A stretch of DNA of 64,000 nucleotides from Oncomelania hupensis (GCA_036898135.1 CM072512.1:41218618-41282617); one strand, 5' to 3'. Positions 46,297 through 57,247 are shown, numbered from the stretch's first letter. Notes: generated by a model from the sequence alone, not told the origin. Program-made: numbers and translations.

Positions 46297-46301
46297 GAAG
46301 C
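46297..46301. repeat. Element B target duplication, left
   Basis: GAAGC directly outside the left LTR. The same five bases follow the right LTR at 54441-54445. Confidence 0.92.
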
Positions 46302-47857
46302 TGTCACGTGGGGTTTATGGGCTCTGCACAATGGAATTATGGACCCTCACGTTTATTCGGTGGGAACTGCTAGTAAGTCACCCTATGAATTACTTTAATA
46401 AATTTATTTGTTTAGCTCGTTCTGTGTTAAGATTGGGGTACAGAAATAGATAGAAAAATGGTAAAAGATTACTGTCACACTAGCTTTCACACGGCTATGA
46501 CTCATATGTAGACCAGCCACTTGATAACAGTTAAAATCACACATTTATTTCTTCTACTCTATACAAGGTTCTCTAAGTACTAATCTAACTTAAGAAGTCT
46601 CTTTCAATGCTAATAGTTGATCGCTGATAGTCTAGGCAGCTGTTTTTTCTTCCTCGGGCACTGGCTATAATATCTCATGTAGATTTGGACTACTGTGGTC
46701 CGTTTTACAGTTTCTGAAGAGTTGGACTACTGTGGTCCTGTTATGATCAGTTTAAGTGCACCTTCGTGTTATGCACTTAACTCATGAGTGGGGGTTCGAA
46801 GTCCTTCTGTGAGGTAGCTTCTGGTCCACCTGTGTCGTTGTGTAGTTGGGTTCCCTTGCCACGCTGTGGGGTCTGACAGGGAGTTTTCCGGGTTGCTCTT
46901 TCCGTCTTGTGCGGTAGAGTCTCCTCAACCAACTGGTCGTTTCTGTGGAGTGGGGATAGCTCGGGATAGCTCTGGATAGCTCGCCTGCTCGTCTGTAATA
47001 TAAGAGACGAAAGTCTGCACAACCCTGAATAATCGGTTTGTGCAGAGCGTCTCACTGAAAGCCAAAGTAGCCCTCAGTGATAGCTCCACATCTCTATACA
47101 TAAGCGACGAACATTCTGTACTTCCGGGTTCCACTGGAATCTCACTCTAAATTCCTATACATTCATAAATATAAATCGTGTCTAACTATACACATACAGA
47201 ATTAATAATAATATAAACATTCAGTGGTACAGCCACTGGTCTGCAAACATACATATAAGTTAAACAACAGAGGTTCCGTACGGGATACAACATGGCGGCG
47301 CAACCGGTCGTGTTTCGGCTCGTGGTCGGCTCTTCCACGTGGTACGGCAAATTCGGATTAATAATTCACATTTATGCATAGCAAATTCCACAAACATAAT
47401 TTCAACAATAATACAAATATATCACGATGAAACAGAAGGGTGTTCATTTACCTGTTTGACAAGTTCAGGCCCGTGATGACTTGAGAGAATTCTAAGATTT
47501 CAAGTCCTGCTTCCTGGTCTATGAGTGAAGAGATTCTCTGCTAGCTAAGTAGTAGATGTTACTTCTTCCTCGTCCCACACACGACTGACCAAAGCTGTGT
47601 TAGGCTCTGACACAGTCAAAACTGCTCTACCCACTTAGCCTGCTTCTGATTGGTTAAAACGGTCCGATTCAAAGCTCTCATTGGGTAAAATGTTTACGAC
47701 TCTCGCACACAGTGCTGAGTCACTAAGCTGTGTGGGGGTCTGGCTCGCTGTGTGTACTTTTATTGCTACTGTGTAATTTACTGACTCTCTACTGTTACAA
47801 AGACTACACAAGGCTAAATAGTCAACAAGCAGAGTTAAAACTAGTCCTAACGCGACA
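46302..47857 (-). repeat. Element B 3' LTR
   Basis: 1556 bp. It begins TGTCACGTGG and ends CGCGACA on the plus strand. Relative to the 5' LTR it lacks one 10 bp GGGATAGCTC unit near 46965 and one base near 47118, and has three extra bases (GAT) near 46620. Confidence 0.95.
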
Positions 47858-47873
47858 GGCTCCCTCAACTGAA
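47858..47873 (-). other. Element B polypurine-tract candidate
   Basis: Minus-strand TTCAGTTGAGGGAGCC directly before the 3' LTR. GAGGGAG is the probable primer core. The tract is weak compared with many elements. Confidence 0.45.
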
Positions 47874-48024
47874 AAAAGGCGATGACTACTGGATTCGACC
47901 TTTTTCTACTACAGGGCCTAGTTTAACACTGCACTATCCTAGGGTCCTATTTACAAACTAAGTAAGTTGCTCTACCTGAGCTGCAACGCTGTGCCAGGTA
48001 GCTATGGACTCTAGTGACAGGGTA

Positions 48025-49206
48025 TTACTGGGCGGGGACGAATTCTGGTGCTGTGGCCCTTAGTTGTGTTGGGTGGGCGACAGCTGCTGTGTCCTCCACG
48101 AGATGGCGACTGAGGTAGTCGGCTCCGTGGTTCTCTTTGCCGGGGATGTACTCGATTTGGAATGAGTACGCCTGAAGGGTGAGTGCCCATCTCATCAGGC
48201 GAGAGTTCAACGACTTGGAGGCTGCCAGGAACGATAGTGGTTGGTGGTCCACCTGAACTGTGAAGTGGGTCCCGTACAGGTAGAGTTGGAATTTCTGTAT
48301 GGCCCAGACTAGTCCAAGGCATTCCTTCTCCGACGTGGCGTAGTGGGTCTCGGCGGGTCTCAATTTTCTGCTGGCGTAGGCGACGGGGAATAGCGTCTCT
48401 GCATTCTTGGGGTCGCGCTGTAGCAGTACTGCTCCGAGGCCTAAGTCGCTTGCGTCGGTGCGAAGAACGAATGGCTGAGTCAAATCGGGTAGATGGAGTA
48501 CTGGCGCCGATGTCATTCTGTCCTTGAGTGTTTGGAAGGCTGTCTCGCATTCCGCTGTCCATACGACTTTGTCCGGGGCGATTTTCCGGGTTCCATTTGT
48601 CAGTGGTACGGCGATGCTGTTGTAGTTGGGGATGAACTTCTGGTAGAAGCCGCAGAGTCCTAGAAACGACTGCACTTCCTTCTTGGTCTTGGGCCTAGGA
48701 GCGTCGAGTAGGCGTTTCACTGTCTTTTCTACCGGTCGCAGGCTTCCTTGACTGATGGTGTGTCCCAGAAATTCTAGTTCTGTGAATCCAATCTGACATT
48801 TGGTGGGTCTTGCCGTCAATCCCGTGTCTCTGAGGCGGGCGAGTAGTTGTTGTAGGAGCGTGACATGTTCCTCCCACGTAGGTGTTGCGATGAGGATGTC
48901 GTCCATAAACGAATGTAGGTGCTCGCTGCTCAGGGGTGCCAGGAGTTTTCGCATCATGGCGCTGAAGATGCTGGGTGCGTTGTGGAGTCCGAATGGAAGC
49001 ACGTTGAATTCGAAGTGTCCTTCCATAGTGCTGAAAGCTAGGTACTTTCGGACTTGCGGTTGCACTGGTATCTGGTAGTATCCTTTGCTGAGGTCGATGC
49101 GTGAGAAGTACTTTGCTCCTGTAGCTTGGCAAATAGGTCTGTCTGGTCGGGTAGTGGCTCTGGCTGGAACTGCGTTACGGCATTCAACAGTCTGAAGTCG
49201 ATGCAC
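48025..49206 (-). pseudogene. Element B RT catalytic core and RNase H
   Basis: The element frame begins near 49128 with AKYFSRIDLSKGYYQIPVQP, where D is the first catalytic aspartate. It continues through FNVLPFGLHNAPSIFSAMMR, FMDD (HSFMDDILIAT) and LGHTISQGSLRP. RNase H follows with RTDASDLGLG, SEKECLGLVWA, VDHQPLSF and HGADYLSR. The end is near 48025. The upstream codons in this frame (49206-49130) are out-of-frame RT sequence. Separated from the preceding segment by a one-base loss near 49120. The protein would copy the element RNA and degrade it in virus-like particles. Confidence 0.93.
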
Positions 49207-50072
49207 AGTCGATGCTCTCCGTTGGGTTTTCGCAACAATACCGTGCCTGCGCTGTAGGGTGAAGTAGACTCTGAGATGATTCCGGCTGCCAGTAAGGTGT
49301 CTATCTCTTCCTTGATGGCTCGCTGCTGAGACAGGGGCATCGGGTAGAGCTTCTGGCGGACGGGTGTTGGGTCGGTCACCGTTAAGGTTACTTCGACGAG
49401 GTCTGTCCTCCCTGGTCGGTCTGTGAGCACAGTCTGATGTTGTCGAATGACCTGTCGTACTTGCTGTTGCTGTTTAGCGGCTAGGTCTCCGTTGAGTATC
49501 ACGTCTTTGTAGGTTTCTTTGGAGTGCAGGGGATACTCTACTGCATTGGTCTCCATGCTTTCTCCTTCTTCCGCGATGGCGATGGCTAACAAGTTGTGAG
49601 TGCTGGGGGTCGCTGGTCGGTCCGTGTACTTCTTGAGGAGATTGATGTGGTGGTATCGGGCTCTCCCGTTCACCTCTACTTGGTAGACTGTCTTGGATTT
49701 CTTGGCAGTCACCCGGTACGGTCCTCTCCAAGCGATGTCCAGCTTGTTGGTTCCACTTGGAAGTAAGAGTAGCACTTGATCGCCGACTTGCAGTTCTCTG
49801 TCCTTCGCGTGGCGGTTGTAGTACTTCGCCTGACGGGCTCTTGCCTTCTTCAGTGCTTCACCAGCTTTCTTCCACGTTGCTTTGAGGGTTTCCTGCAGGT
49901 CTGCGACGTACTTGGTGGCACCTCTTGGTGTGTCGTCTATCTTGGCCTCCGTCCAACTTCTGCGTAGGGCTTCTAGCGGTCCTGCTAGAGGTCTGCCGAA
50001 AAGCAATGTTGACGGGGTGTAGCCTGTGGCTGCATGGGGCGTTTCTCTGTATGCGAACAGTGCCGCATTCAC
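49038..50072 (-). pseudogene. Element B integrase C-terminus and RT N-terminus
   Basis: Starts in integrase at NAALFAYRETPHAATGYTP and passes through a basic linker. It then has the GPY/F-type module WRGPYRVTAKKSKTVYQVEV (after LLLLPSGTNKLDIA). Next comes RT N-terminal sequence, with AGIISESTSPYSAGTVLLRK, PNGEHRLCIDFRLLNAVTQF and DQTDLFAKLQ, before the frame is lost near 49120. It physically shows integrase joined directly to the start of RT. This is the part missing from element A. Confidence 0.93.
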
Positions 50073-51103
50073 GTAGGTGTCCCACGCTTCTGGATTGTCG
50101 TCGGCGACTTTCCTGAGGTGGTGAGAAGGGTTCCATTCAGTCTTTCTACTTGTCCGTTGCTGGCTGGGTGGTATGGTGGTGTGCGAATGTGATGAACTTG
50201 TATCAACTCGAACACGTCTTGCATCAGGCGGCCGGTGAACTGAGATCCGTTGTCCGTTCTAATGCTGTCCGGGAATCCGACTCTGGTAAAGATGGCGATG
50301 AGTGCATCTGCAATCTTCTTGGTGTCTATCGCTGGCAACGGGACTGCTTCGCACCACATCGTACATGCGTCGACGAGTGTGAGTAGAAATCTGTTCCGCT
50401 TCTTGGTCATGGGCAGTGGTCCTACTATGTCTACTGAGACTTGCTTGAATGGCACGCCGACTACTACCGATGGTCCTAAGGTAACTGGTACGGTGTGATG
50501 TCGCGGGGAATATCGTTGACATTGGTGGCAAGATTTCACGTAGCGCTTGACATCCTCCGTGATTCCTGGCCAATAGTAGTGTGCGCTGATTCTCTGCACT
50601 GTGGCTCCAATTCCCATGTGTCCGCTGAGTGGCATGCTGTGGCCTAGTTCTAGTACTTGGGCTCGAAGGGTGGCTGGTAGTACTAGTTGGGTGTGATCTC
50701 CATCTCCTTGTCGATGTAGAACTCCCTGTTCCATGTAGAAGTCTCCCTTGTGCGGGGGTGTGTGCGCCTTGGGTAGCTTCTGGAAGCACTTCGCTATCGA
50801 GGTGTCTTCTTTCTGTGCTGTTTTGATCTCTTCGAGTCCTGGATTCGGAGCGAACTCGGGCTGGGGTGGTTGGGTTTTAGCTTGGGCCCTGGTTTGCACT
50901 GCAGCTATCTCTACAGTTTTAGGGGGCGTGCCTAAGAACACATACCTACAACCTAGCACTAGATCATACAGGGGTTTCTGTAAAACAGCTGCTTGGATTC
51001 GTCCTGTGACGTACCTACTCTCTACTTCGATCCATGCTATTGGGCAAGTAGTCGTCGGTTTCGTCAAGTCTGCTCCTTGTAAGTCGACTGTCTTGTCTGT
51101 CAA
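50069..51103 (-). pseudogene. Element B protease end, linker and integrase
   Basis: Begins just after the protease active site with MTDKTVDLQGADLTKP and includes YDLVLGCRYVFLG. TRAQAK is at residues 71-76. The zinc-binding part is H154, H162 (in GHMGIGA), C192, C195. The catalytic triad is D225, D284, E320 with 35 residues between the last two. The frame breaks at about 50114, where one base appears missing (LTT-S instead of an isoleucine-arginine reading as in element A). Integrase would insert the cDNA in the nucleus. Confidence 0.93.
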
Positions 51104-52119
51104 GTCCGCGCGCGATACAGAGATTCGCTAACTATCGCGTCGTATGATAGACCTGTGTCATACAGACAGTTCGCTTCTTTTCCGTTGACCTTGACCGTGT
51201 CTGTCACCGATGGGTGATCTCCGATAGTGTGTGGCTTGTTACCGCTGCTTTGAGTTAGAACTCTGTGCGCTGGCCGGCTTTCGCGCTCTTCCCTACGTTG
51301 TGCGGCCAACTTGAAACATTCTGCGGTGGAGTGATTGTTTCTATTGCAGAACGAACAATACCGTCTCTGTTCTGCGGGACCTCTTTTCCCGAATTCCGTG
51401 TTGGGTCCTTTATTTTGCCCAGGTCTGGGGTTATTCGGCTTATTCGCGGTGCGCTCTTCCCGGTTAGGGCTTCGTTTCTGTGCCTCTTTCCCGTTAGGCT
51501 TTAGGTCTCGCCTGAAGCTCTTGGCTTCTCCGTGGGCGGCCACGTACCTATCTGCGACCTTGACCAGATCTTCCAGTCTTTCCGCGCCCTGCTCTACTGA
51601 GAATGTTCTCAGCTCGGGGGTCATGGTTTCCCGTAGCTGTTCCCATACTAACAGTTCTGTCAGTCCATCATACGTCTTTGCCGTGGCTGACTGGCTAATC
51701 CACTTATCCAGCGTTGTGGACAACCGATCCGCAAACTGCGCATAGCTCTCTCCTTTCACTCTCCGATTGGTGCGGAATTTTTGCCGATAGCATTCTCCTG
51801 TTAGTTCGAATCCCGTTAGGAGTGCCTCTTTTACTTTGTGATAGTCAGTCACTCTGTCAGTCGGTAGCTTACTGTAGATGTCATAAGCCTTTCCTCTAAG
51901 CCCTTGACTAAGCTTAAAAGACCAATGAGTGGGATCTAGTTTATACTCAGTTGCTAGACGCTCAAACCTAGTCAGATAGAGATCTAGACCTTCTTCTCTC
52001 TCATTGAATGTTCCCAGTGGAAATGACATTCCTTGTACAGGGTTGGATGCTACCTCTAGCTGATCTGAGTGGGAAGGGGTTGAGGAAGAACTTGAAGCTC
52101 CTGATCCCAGTCTTCTTAC
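51100..52119 (-). pseudogene. Element B Gag capsid, zinc knuckle and protease start
   Basis: The frame is open from about 52119, with the first ATG at 52029. Counting from that ATG, residues 14-165 form the capsid region. It contains FKLSQGLRGKAYDIYSKLP, YRQKFR, FADRL, DKW and TELLVWEQLRETMTPELRTF, a SCAN-like pattern. The zinc knuckle CX2CX4HX4C is C225, C228, H233, C238. The protease motif is DTG at 291-293. The frame is lost at residue 309, within a CG-dinucleotide run (GCGCGCG) with two extra bases. Confidence 0.93.
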
Positions 52120-52508
52120 TCTAACTCATGCTGTCTTTCTTTTTCCTTTTCTTCCCTCTCTTTTTCTTTTTCTGCCCGCTCTTTTTCTTTTTCTGCCCGC
52201 TCATACTCCCATCTCCTAACTTCTGCATCTCTCTCTGCTGCTAATGCTGCCTTCTTTTGTTCTACTTCTAACTCTGCTTTCTTTTGCTCTGCTTCTAATG
52301 CTAGTTTCTTCTGTTCTGCTTCTAATTCTAATTTCTTTTGCTCTGCTTCTAAGGCTAGTTTCTTCGCCTCCCTTTCTGCTGCTCTCTCTGCCTTAGCCTC
52401 CTGTTTCTCTACCTCTGCATTGATATACGCAATTAGGTCTCCCCCTGCTAAGTGTAAAGCTTCCCCTAATTCCTTGAAACGCAATCTCAAGGCCACTGGG
52501 TCCGACAT
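52116..52508 (-). pseudogene. Element B Gag N-terminal coiled coil
   Basis: Starts at ATG 52508 (MSDPVALRLRFKELGEALHL) and becomes a repetitive charged coiled coil with EAEQKKLELEAEQKK-type heptads and EKEKER runs. It ends at TAA (52116). The start resembles element A (LALKYKSIGESLGLAG) in pattern. The capsid continues in another frame only a few bases away, so the stop reflects a one-base frameshift near 52120 rather than a natural Gag end. Confidence 0.9.
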
Positions 52509-52519
52509 TGCCAAACGTG

Positions 52520-52851
52520 TCTATGAACACCCTCTGAATCAAGTGGAATACCAAAACACTAGCAATATTGCAATTCAATAAAAACAATGCAAAGACCATA
52601 AAATTCGTAATCAATAATAGAATAAAACAAGAGTCAAATGGCATACAACAGTTATTTAAGCAAACCCTGCAAAAGAACAATGCAACATACAGGCACAAAA
52701 ATATTTGAAGCAACAAAGTTTTTAACTAAAGAATAGTGCACCCAACTGATCAGTGTTATACCCTTACACTATTCTAAGTTATTCTACTACTGCTGTTATC
52801 TAATTTTATTGTACTTAGGTCCGGTTATACCCAATTCCTATTGTACACAGA
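52520..52851 (-). other. Element B leader region
   Basis: About 330 bp between primer-binding site and Gag ATG. AT-rich, probably untranslated leader and packaging sequence. No open frame of note. Confidence 0.6.
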
Positions 52852-52869
52852 TCCTAGCTAGGCTCGCCA
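52852..52869 (-). other. Element B primer-binding site
   Basis: Minus-strand TGGCGAGCCTAGCTAGGA lies 7 bases inside the 5' LTR. From memory it matches the complement of the 3' end of an arginine tRNA at all but about two positions. Confidence 0.7.
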
Positions 52870-52876
52870 ATTAAAG

Positions 52877-54440
52877 TGTCACGTGGGGTTTATGGGCTCT
52901 GCACAATGGAATTATGGACCCTCACGTTTATTCGGTGGGAACTGCTAGTAAGTCACCCTATGAATTACTTTAATAAATTTATTTGTTTAGCTCGTTCTGT
53001 GTTAAGATTGGGGTACAGAAATAGATAGAAAAATGGTAAAAGATTACTGTCACACTAGCTTTCACACGGCTATGACTCATATGTAGACCAGCCACTTGAT
53101 AACAGTTAAAATCACACATTTATTTCTTCTACTCTATACAAGGTTCTCTAAGTACTAATCTAACTTAAGAAGTCTCTTTCAATGCTAATAGTTCGCTGAT
53201 AGTCTAGGCAGCTGTTTTTTCTTCCTCGGGCACTGGCTATAATATCTCATGTAGATTTGGACTACTGTGGTCCGTTTTACAGTTTCTGAAGAGTTGGACT
53301 ACTGTGGTCCTGTTATGATCAGTTTAAGTGCACCTTCGTGTTATGCACTTAACTCATGAGTGGGGGTTCGAAGTCCTTCTGTGAGGTAGCTTCTGGTCCA
53401 CCTGTGTCGTTGTGTAGTTGGGTTCCCTTGCCACGCTGTGGGGTCTGACAGGGAGTTTTCCGGGTTGCTCTTTCCGTCTTGTGCGGTAGAGTCTCCTCAA
53501 CCAACTGGTCGTTTCTGTGGAGTGGGGATAGCTCGGGATAGCTCGGGATAGCTCTGGATAGCTCGCCTGCTCGTCTGTAATATAAGAGACGAAAGTCTGC
53601 ACAACCCTGAATAATCGGTTTGTGCAGAGCGTCTCACTGAAAGCCAAAGTAGCCCTCAGTGATAGCTCCACATCTCTATACATAAGCGACGAACATTCTG
53701 CTACTTCCGGGTTCCACTGGAATCTCACTCTAAATTCCTATACATTCATAAATATAAATCGTGTCTAACTATACACATACAGAATTAATAATAATATAAA
53801 CATTCAGTGGTACAGCCACTGGTCTGCAAACATACATATAAGTTAAACAACAGAGGTTCCGTACGGGATACAACATGGCGGCGCAACCGGTCGTGTTTCG
53901 GCTCGTGGTCGGCTCTTCCACGTGGTACGGCAAATTCGGATTAATAATTCACATTTATGCATAGCAAATTCCACAAACATAATTTCAACAATAATACAAA
54001 TATATCACGATGAAACAGAAGGGTGTTCATTTACCTGTTTGACAAGTTCAGGCCCGTGATGACTTGAGAGAATTCTAAGATTTCAAGTCCTGCTTCCTGG
54101 TCTATGAGTGAAGAGATTCTCTGCTAGCTAAGTAGTAGATGTTACTTCTTCCTCGTCCCACACACGACTGACCAAAGCTGTGTTAGGCTCTGACACAGTC
54201 AAAACTGCTCTACCCACTTAGCCTGCTTCTGATTGGTTAAAACGGTCCGATTCAAAGCTCTCATTGGGTAAAATGTTTACGACTCTCGCACACAGTGCTG
54301 AGTCACTAAGCTGTGTGGGGGTCTGGCTCGCTGTGTGTACTTTTATTGCTACTGTGTAATTTACTGACTCTCTACTGTTACAAAGACTACACAAGGCTAA
54401 ATAGTCAACAAGCAGAGTTAAAACTAGTCCTAACGCGACA
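52877..54440 (-). repeat. Element B 5' LTR
   Basis: 1564 bp. On the minus strand it starts TGTCGCGTTAGG and ends CACGTGACA. It carries three tandem GGGATAGCTC units (near 53524-53553) where the other LTR has two. A minus-strand frame of 124 codons (53354-53728) is present here but broken in the other LTR and is unrecognised. Confidence 0.95.
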
Positions 54441-54445
54441 GAAGC
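54441..54445. repeat. Element B target duplication, right
   Basis: GAAGC directly follows the right LTR, matching 46297-46301. Confidence 0.92.
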
Positions 54446-55020
54446 ACACCAAAAAATTCATTTTGGAAACCCTTCAACAGAATTTTTTTAAGTTACAATT
54501 TTCAGTAATATGCATGAAGCAGAAAAAGAAAGAGCGAGGAATTGAATTTATGCAAGACGGACGCGGAAGAGCAAAAAGACATCGATTTGCCATTCAATTA
54601 TTTGTTCTACAAAACAGCAACATCAGATAAAATATTTGCATTACGGACCGATTTTGTCAAGCAGTTTCTTTTTATGCTGAAATGTCGAGCAATTATGTAA
54701 AATATGGAGCAGCCGCTGAGTAAAATACATGCAAAGTGGGAAACAAGATTGCATTTAACTTTAAGTGCAGCATGCAGAAAGATCCAAAGTTTCCAAATAT
54801 TTTGGAAGTATCTTAAGTCTATCAAACAACAAATTTGAATAAGATGTTTGGATTGATGTAAGACGGAGAGACGTCCTGCCGCGAAGAGACGCTGAAAGGT
54901 TTCTGTGTAACAGAGGATATTCGGAGTAATTTGGCAAAATCTTGAATATGTTGTTTTTTTTTTAAAGGCCCCAATTCGAGGGCATTTTTTACTTTTACCG
55001 ACAACGATAACGACAACGAT
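54446..55020. other. No recognisable gene, right flank of element B
   Basis: AT-rich DNA continuing the sequence interrupted at 46301. Minus-strand frame 54607-55230 crosses a SINE and has no recognisable similarity. Confidence 0.45.
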
Positions 55021-55024
55021 TGGG

Positions 55025-55325
55025 GTGTCGGATAGCGCAGTGGTTGGAGCACTCGCTACTGTGTCGCAAGTAAAGCACCGTCCAGTGTGGTTAGCACTTA
55101 GATGGGTGACCGCAAAACTTGAAGCGGCAAATAACAACGCCCCCAGTTGACTCAACTGTGACTGAGTACCTACTCTCTTAAGGGTGGGGAAGGTAAAGCA
55201 GCGAGGGAGAGAGATGGGCATCACCCTCATTACGCTGGCCCAAGATAAGTGTGATCTCCAACATCATGCTCCCCTACGGCCACAAGGCTATGGGACTACC
55301 TTACCTTACCTTACCTTACCTTACC
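55025..55325 (+). mobile_element. SINE with tRNA-like and 5S rRNA-like head, copy 2
   Basis: Starts GTGTCGGATAGCGCAGTGG and has the 5S-like segment at 55064-55112 ending ACTTAGATGGGTGACCGC. Its body closely matches copy 1 (2870-3161), ending CTATGGGACTACC and a tail of (TTACC)5. CGACAACG occurs just after the tail and shortly before the head (about 55013-55020, with a few extra bases), a likely target duplication. Confidence 0.85.
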
Positions 55326-55329
55326 GACA

Positions 55330-55722
55330 ACGGGTTTACCCTAAAATTCGCATTGTTATTACATTAAACAATGATAAAGTGCGCTTTCTTAGCTCAAATC
55401 TACCGCTAAAATTTCAATTTTTCATTTCGGTTATGACAGGGTGTTATTTCCCCTGTTTTAACGGTACAGTCGTGTGACTTTTGACCCTATTTCTGATTGA
55501 AACGTGCGGTGTGCGTCTTGGGTGTCTGGGATATTTAGGGCCTATTTTATCAACCTAAAACCAAAAAACCTTACGAGCAGTTGTTTTTATGAGTTCTGTC
55601 TCTTACCGGCTTTGGAAGATGCTGTAAGCGTACTTTTTCAGTGGGTCAACACTCACTGTGAAGGTTAAAGGGATCTGCCAAAGAGTGTGGCAAAAGTAGG
55701 CCCCTTTAAATTGGAAAGAATT
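55330..55722. other. No recognisable feature
   Basis: Short unique stretch between the SINE and the LINE. Confidence 0.5.
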
Positions 55723-56746
55723 GGGCTTGGACAAGGCTACCAGTGCAGTCCTCCACAACAGCGCCATCGGAAACTGGTTCAGAACAACAATCGGTGTGCG
55801 TGAGGGATGCGTACTCTCTCCAACACTCTTCAACATCTTCCTAGAGCGCATCATGTCAGATGCCCTTGCAGACCACGAAGGCAGAGTCAGCATAGGGGGA
55901 AGAGCAATCTCCAACCATCGTTTTGCGGATGACATTGATGGATTGGCAGGAGAGGAACAAAAACTTGAACAGCTGGTACAGAGGCTTGACACCACCGCCA
56001 GAGCCTATGGAATGGAAATAAGTGCAAAGACCAAAATGATGACCAACAACACCAATGGCATCAACACGGACATCAAAGTTCAAGGCCAATCCCTCAACAC
56101 AGTGCATAGCTTCAAATATTTATGAGCCATTGTATCAGACATTGTGGTCCCGACAGGAAGTCCTCTCCAGGATCGCACAAACAACTGCTGCCCTGGCGAG
56201 GTTGAAGCCCATTTGGAAAGACAGGACTATCAGTCTACATTCCAAGGTAAGGCTGCTGCACTCCCTTGTCATCTCCATCTTCCTATATGCTTGCGAAACA
56301 TGGACCCTCACAGAAGATCTACAACGAAGAATACAAAGCATGGAGATGAGGTGTTACAGAAGACTTCTGGGCATTTCCTATACCCAGCACATCACCAACG
56401 ACGAAGTCCGACAGACCATCACACAAGCCATGGGACAACACGATGATCTGCTCACAGTGGTGAAAAAACGGAAACTCCGATGGTATGGCCACGTCACCAG
56501 ATCATCAGGTCTTGCAAAGACCATCCTGCAAGGCACAGTGCAAGGAGGTAGAAGAAGAAGGAGACCGAAAAAGAGATGGGAGGAAAACATTCGAGAATGG
56601 ACTGCTTTGACACTGAGCAAAACAATCAGGGTTGCTGAGGGCAGGAAAAGATGGAGTACGCTGGTTAAACGATCATCTGTGGTGCACCTACGACCTCCGA
56701 GTTATGGGATAGGAAAGGATAGTATAGGATAGGATAGGGCTTGGAC
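55723..56746 (+). mobile_element. LINE, 5'-truncated, with 10 bp target duplication
   Basis: The LINE body 55733-56736 is flanked by GGGCTTGGAC at 55723-55732 and 56737-56746, a perfect target duplication. The 3' tail is GGATA repeats. It retains the second half of RT and the C-terminal region of ORF2. It is the best copy of the family whose fragments lie at 1603, 10057, 11218, 33979, 41880, 42504 and 43731. Confidence 0.94.
55733..56732 (+). pseudogene. LINE ORF2 RT C-terminal half
   Basis: The first segment (to 56123) has KATSAVLHN, GVREGCVLSPTLFNIFLERI, and RFADDIDGLAGEE, where ADD is the catalytic motif. It then has YGMEISAKTKMMTNNTNGIN, ending FKYL and a TGA in place of a glycine codon. 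After a frameshift near 56140 the frame 56055-56732 resumes with EVLSRIAQTTAALARLKPIW, FLYACETWTLTEDLQRRIQS, LRWYGHVTRSSGLAKTILQG, RWEENIREWTALTL and LVKRSSVVHLRPPSYG. The protein would reverse transcribe its own RNA at nicked targets. The clade (RTE, I or another) is not assigned. Truncation, a nonsense codon and the frameshift make it inactive. Confidence 0.93.
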
Positions 56747-56749
56747 TGC

Positions 56750-57245
56750 GGCGCTCAGCAAAAACGTTATATATTGGAAGCAACAATTTTAAAAAAAAGA
56801 TTTTTAAATAATAAATAATGGTGCTGAACGTTCAAAAGGCAACATAAGTTAAAAGGTGATTTCAAAGCTGAAGTTTCAATTTCAAGTGCTTTAAAAACAA
56901 CGACACATGCTTAAACAAACTCGTGAACTTTTTGCAACGAGGCCATGAGAAAGAAATATGGTTCCAATTTTTGTGTAATCATATATTTCATAATCAGACA
57001 AAATATTTGTTTTCGTTTTTCTTTTCCAATCCTCTAATGTGGTTTCGGGTTTGTTCGGTTTACATTTGGGGCAATTTATGTAAATCGAATGCTAAGAATA
57101 TTGATTTTATGCTTAGTTGAAACACGATGGCTTAAGCTCTGAAGGAGCACCAGACATCACTTTGTTTCTTTGGTTACAAAAATTGGAGCAAAGCAATTAA
57201 ACTATAGAATTTATACAAAGTAGGGTAATAAAGACATATGATTAA
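56750..57245. other. No recognisable feature
   Basis: AT-rich sequence, nothing supported. Confidence 0.5.
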
Positions 57246-57247
57246 AA

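Larger units (their letters stand above)
46302..54440 (-). mobile_element. Element B: Gmr1-like Ty3/gypsy LTR retrotransposon
   Basis: An 8139 bp element with direct LTRs, perfect 5 bp target duplication (GAAGC), primer-binding site and all expected domains. Minus-strand order is Gag with coiled coil, capsid and zinc knuckle; protease; integrase; RT; RNase H. It is the most complete of the three elements in domain content, but its coding region changes frame four times. I saw no substitutions between the LTRs, only three indels. No envelope-like gene is present. Confidence 0.96.

Noticed and set aside
48025..52508. Programmed frameshifting in element B
   Set aside because: Four shifts at domain-internal positions, without a conserved slippery site and absent from element A, fit mutation or sequence error better.
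54607..55230. 207-codon minus-strand frame as a host gene
   Set aside because: It runs through the antisense of a SINE into AT-rich DNA and shows no recognisable domain.
45700..57120. Ancient satellite with TTTATGCAA-like phrases on both sides of element B
   Set aside because: Recurring phrases are short and no regular period could be established by eye.
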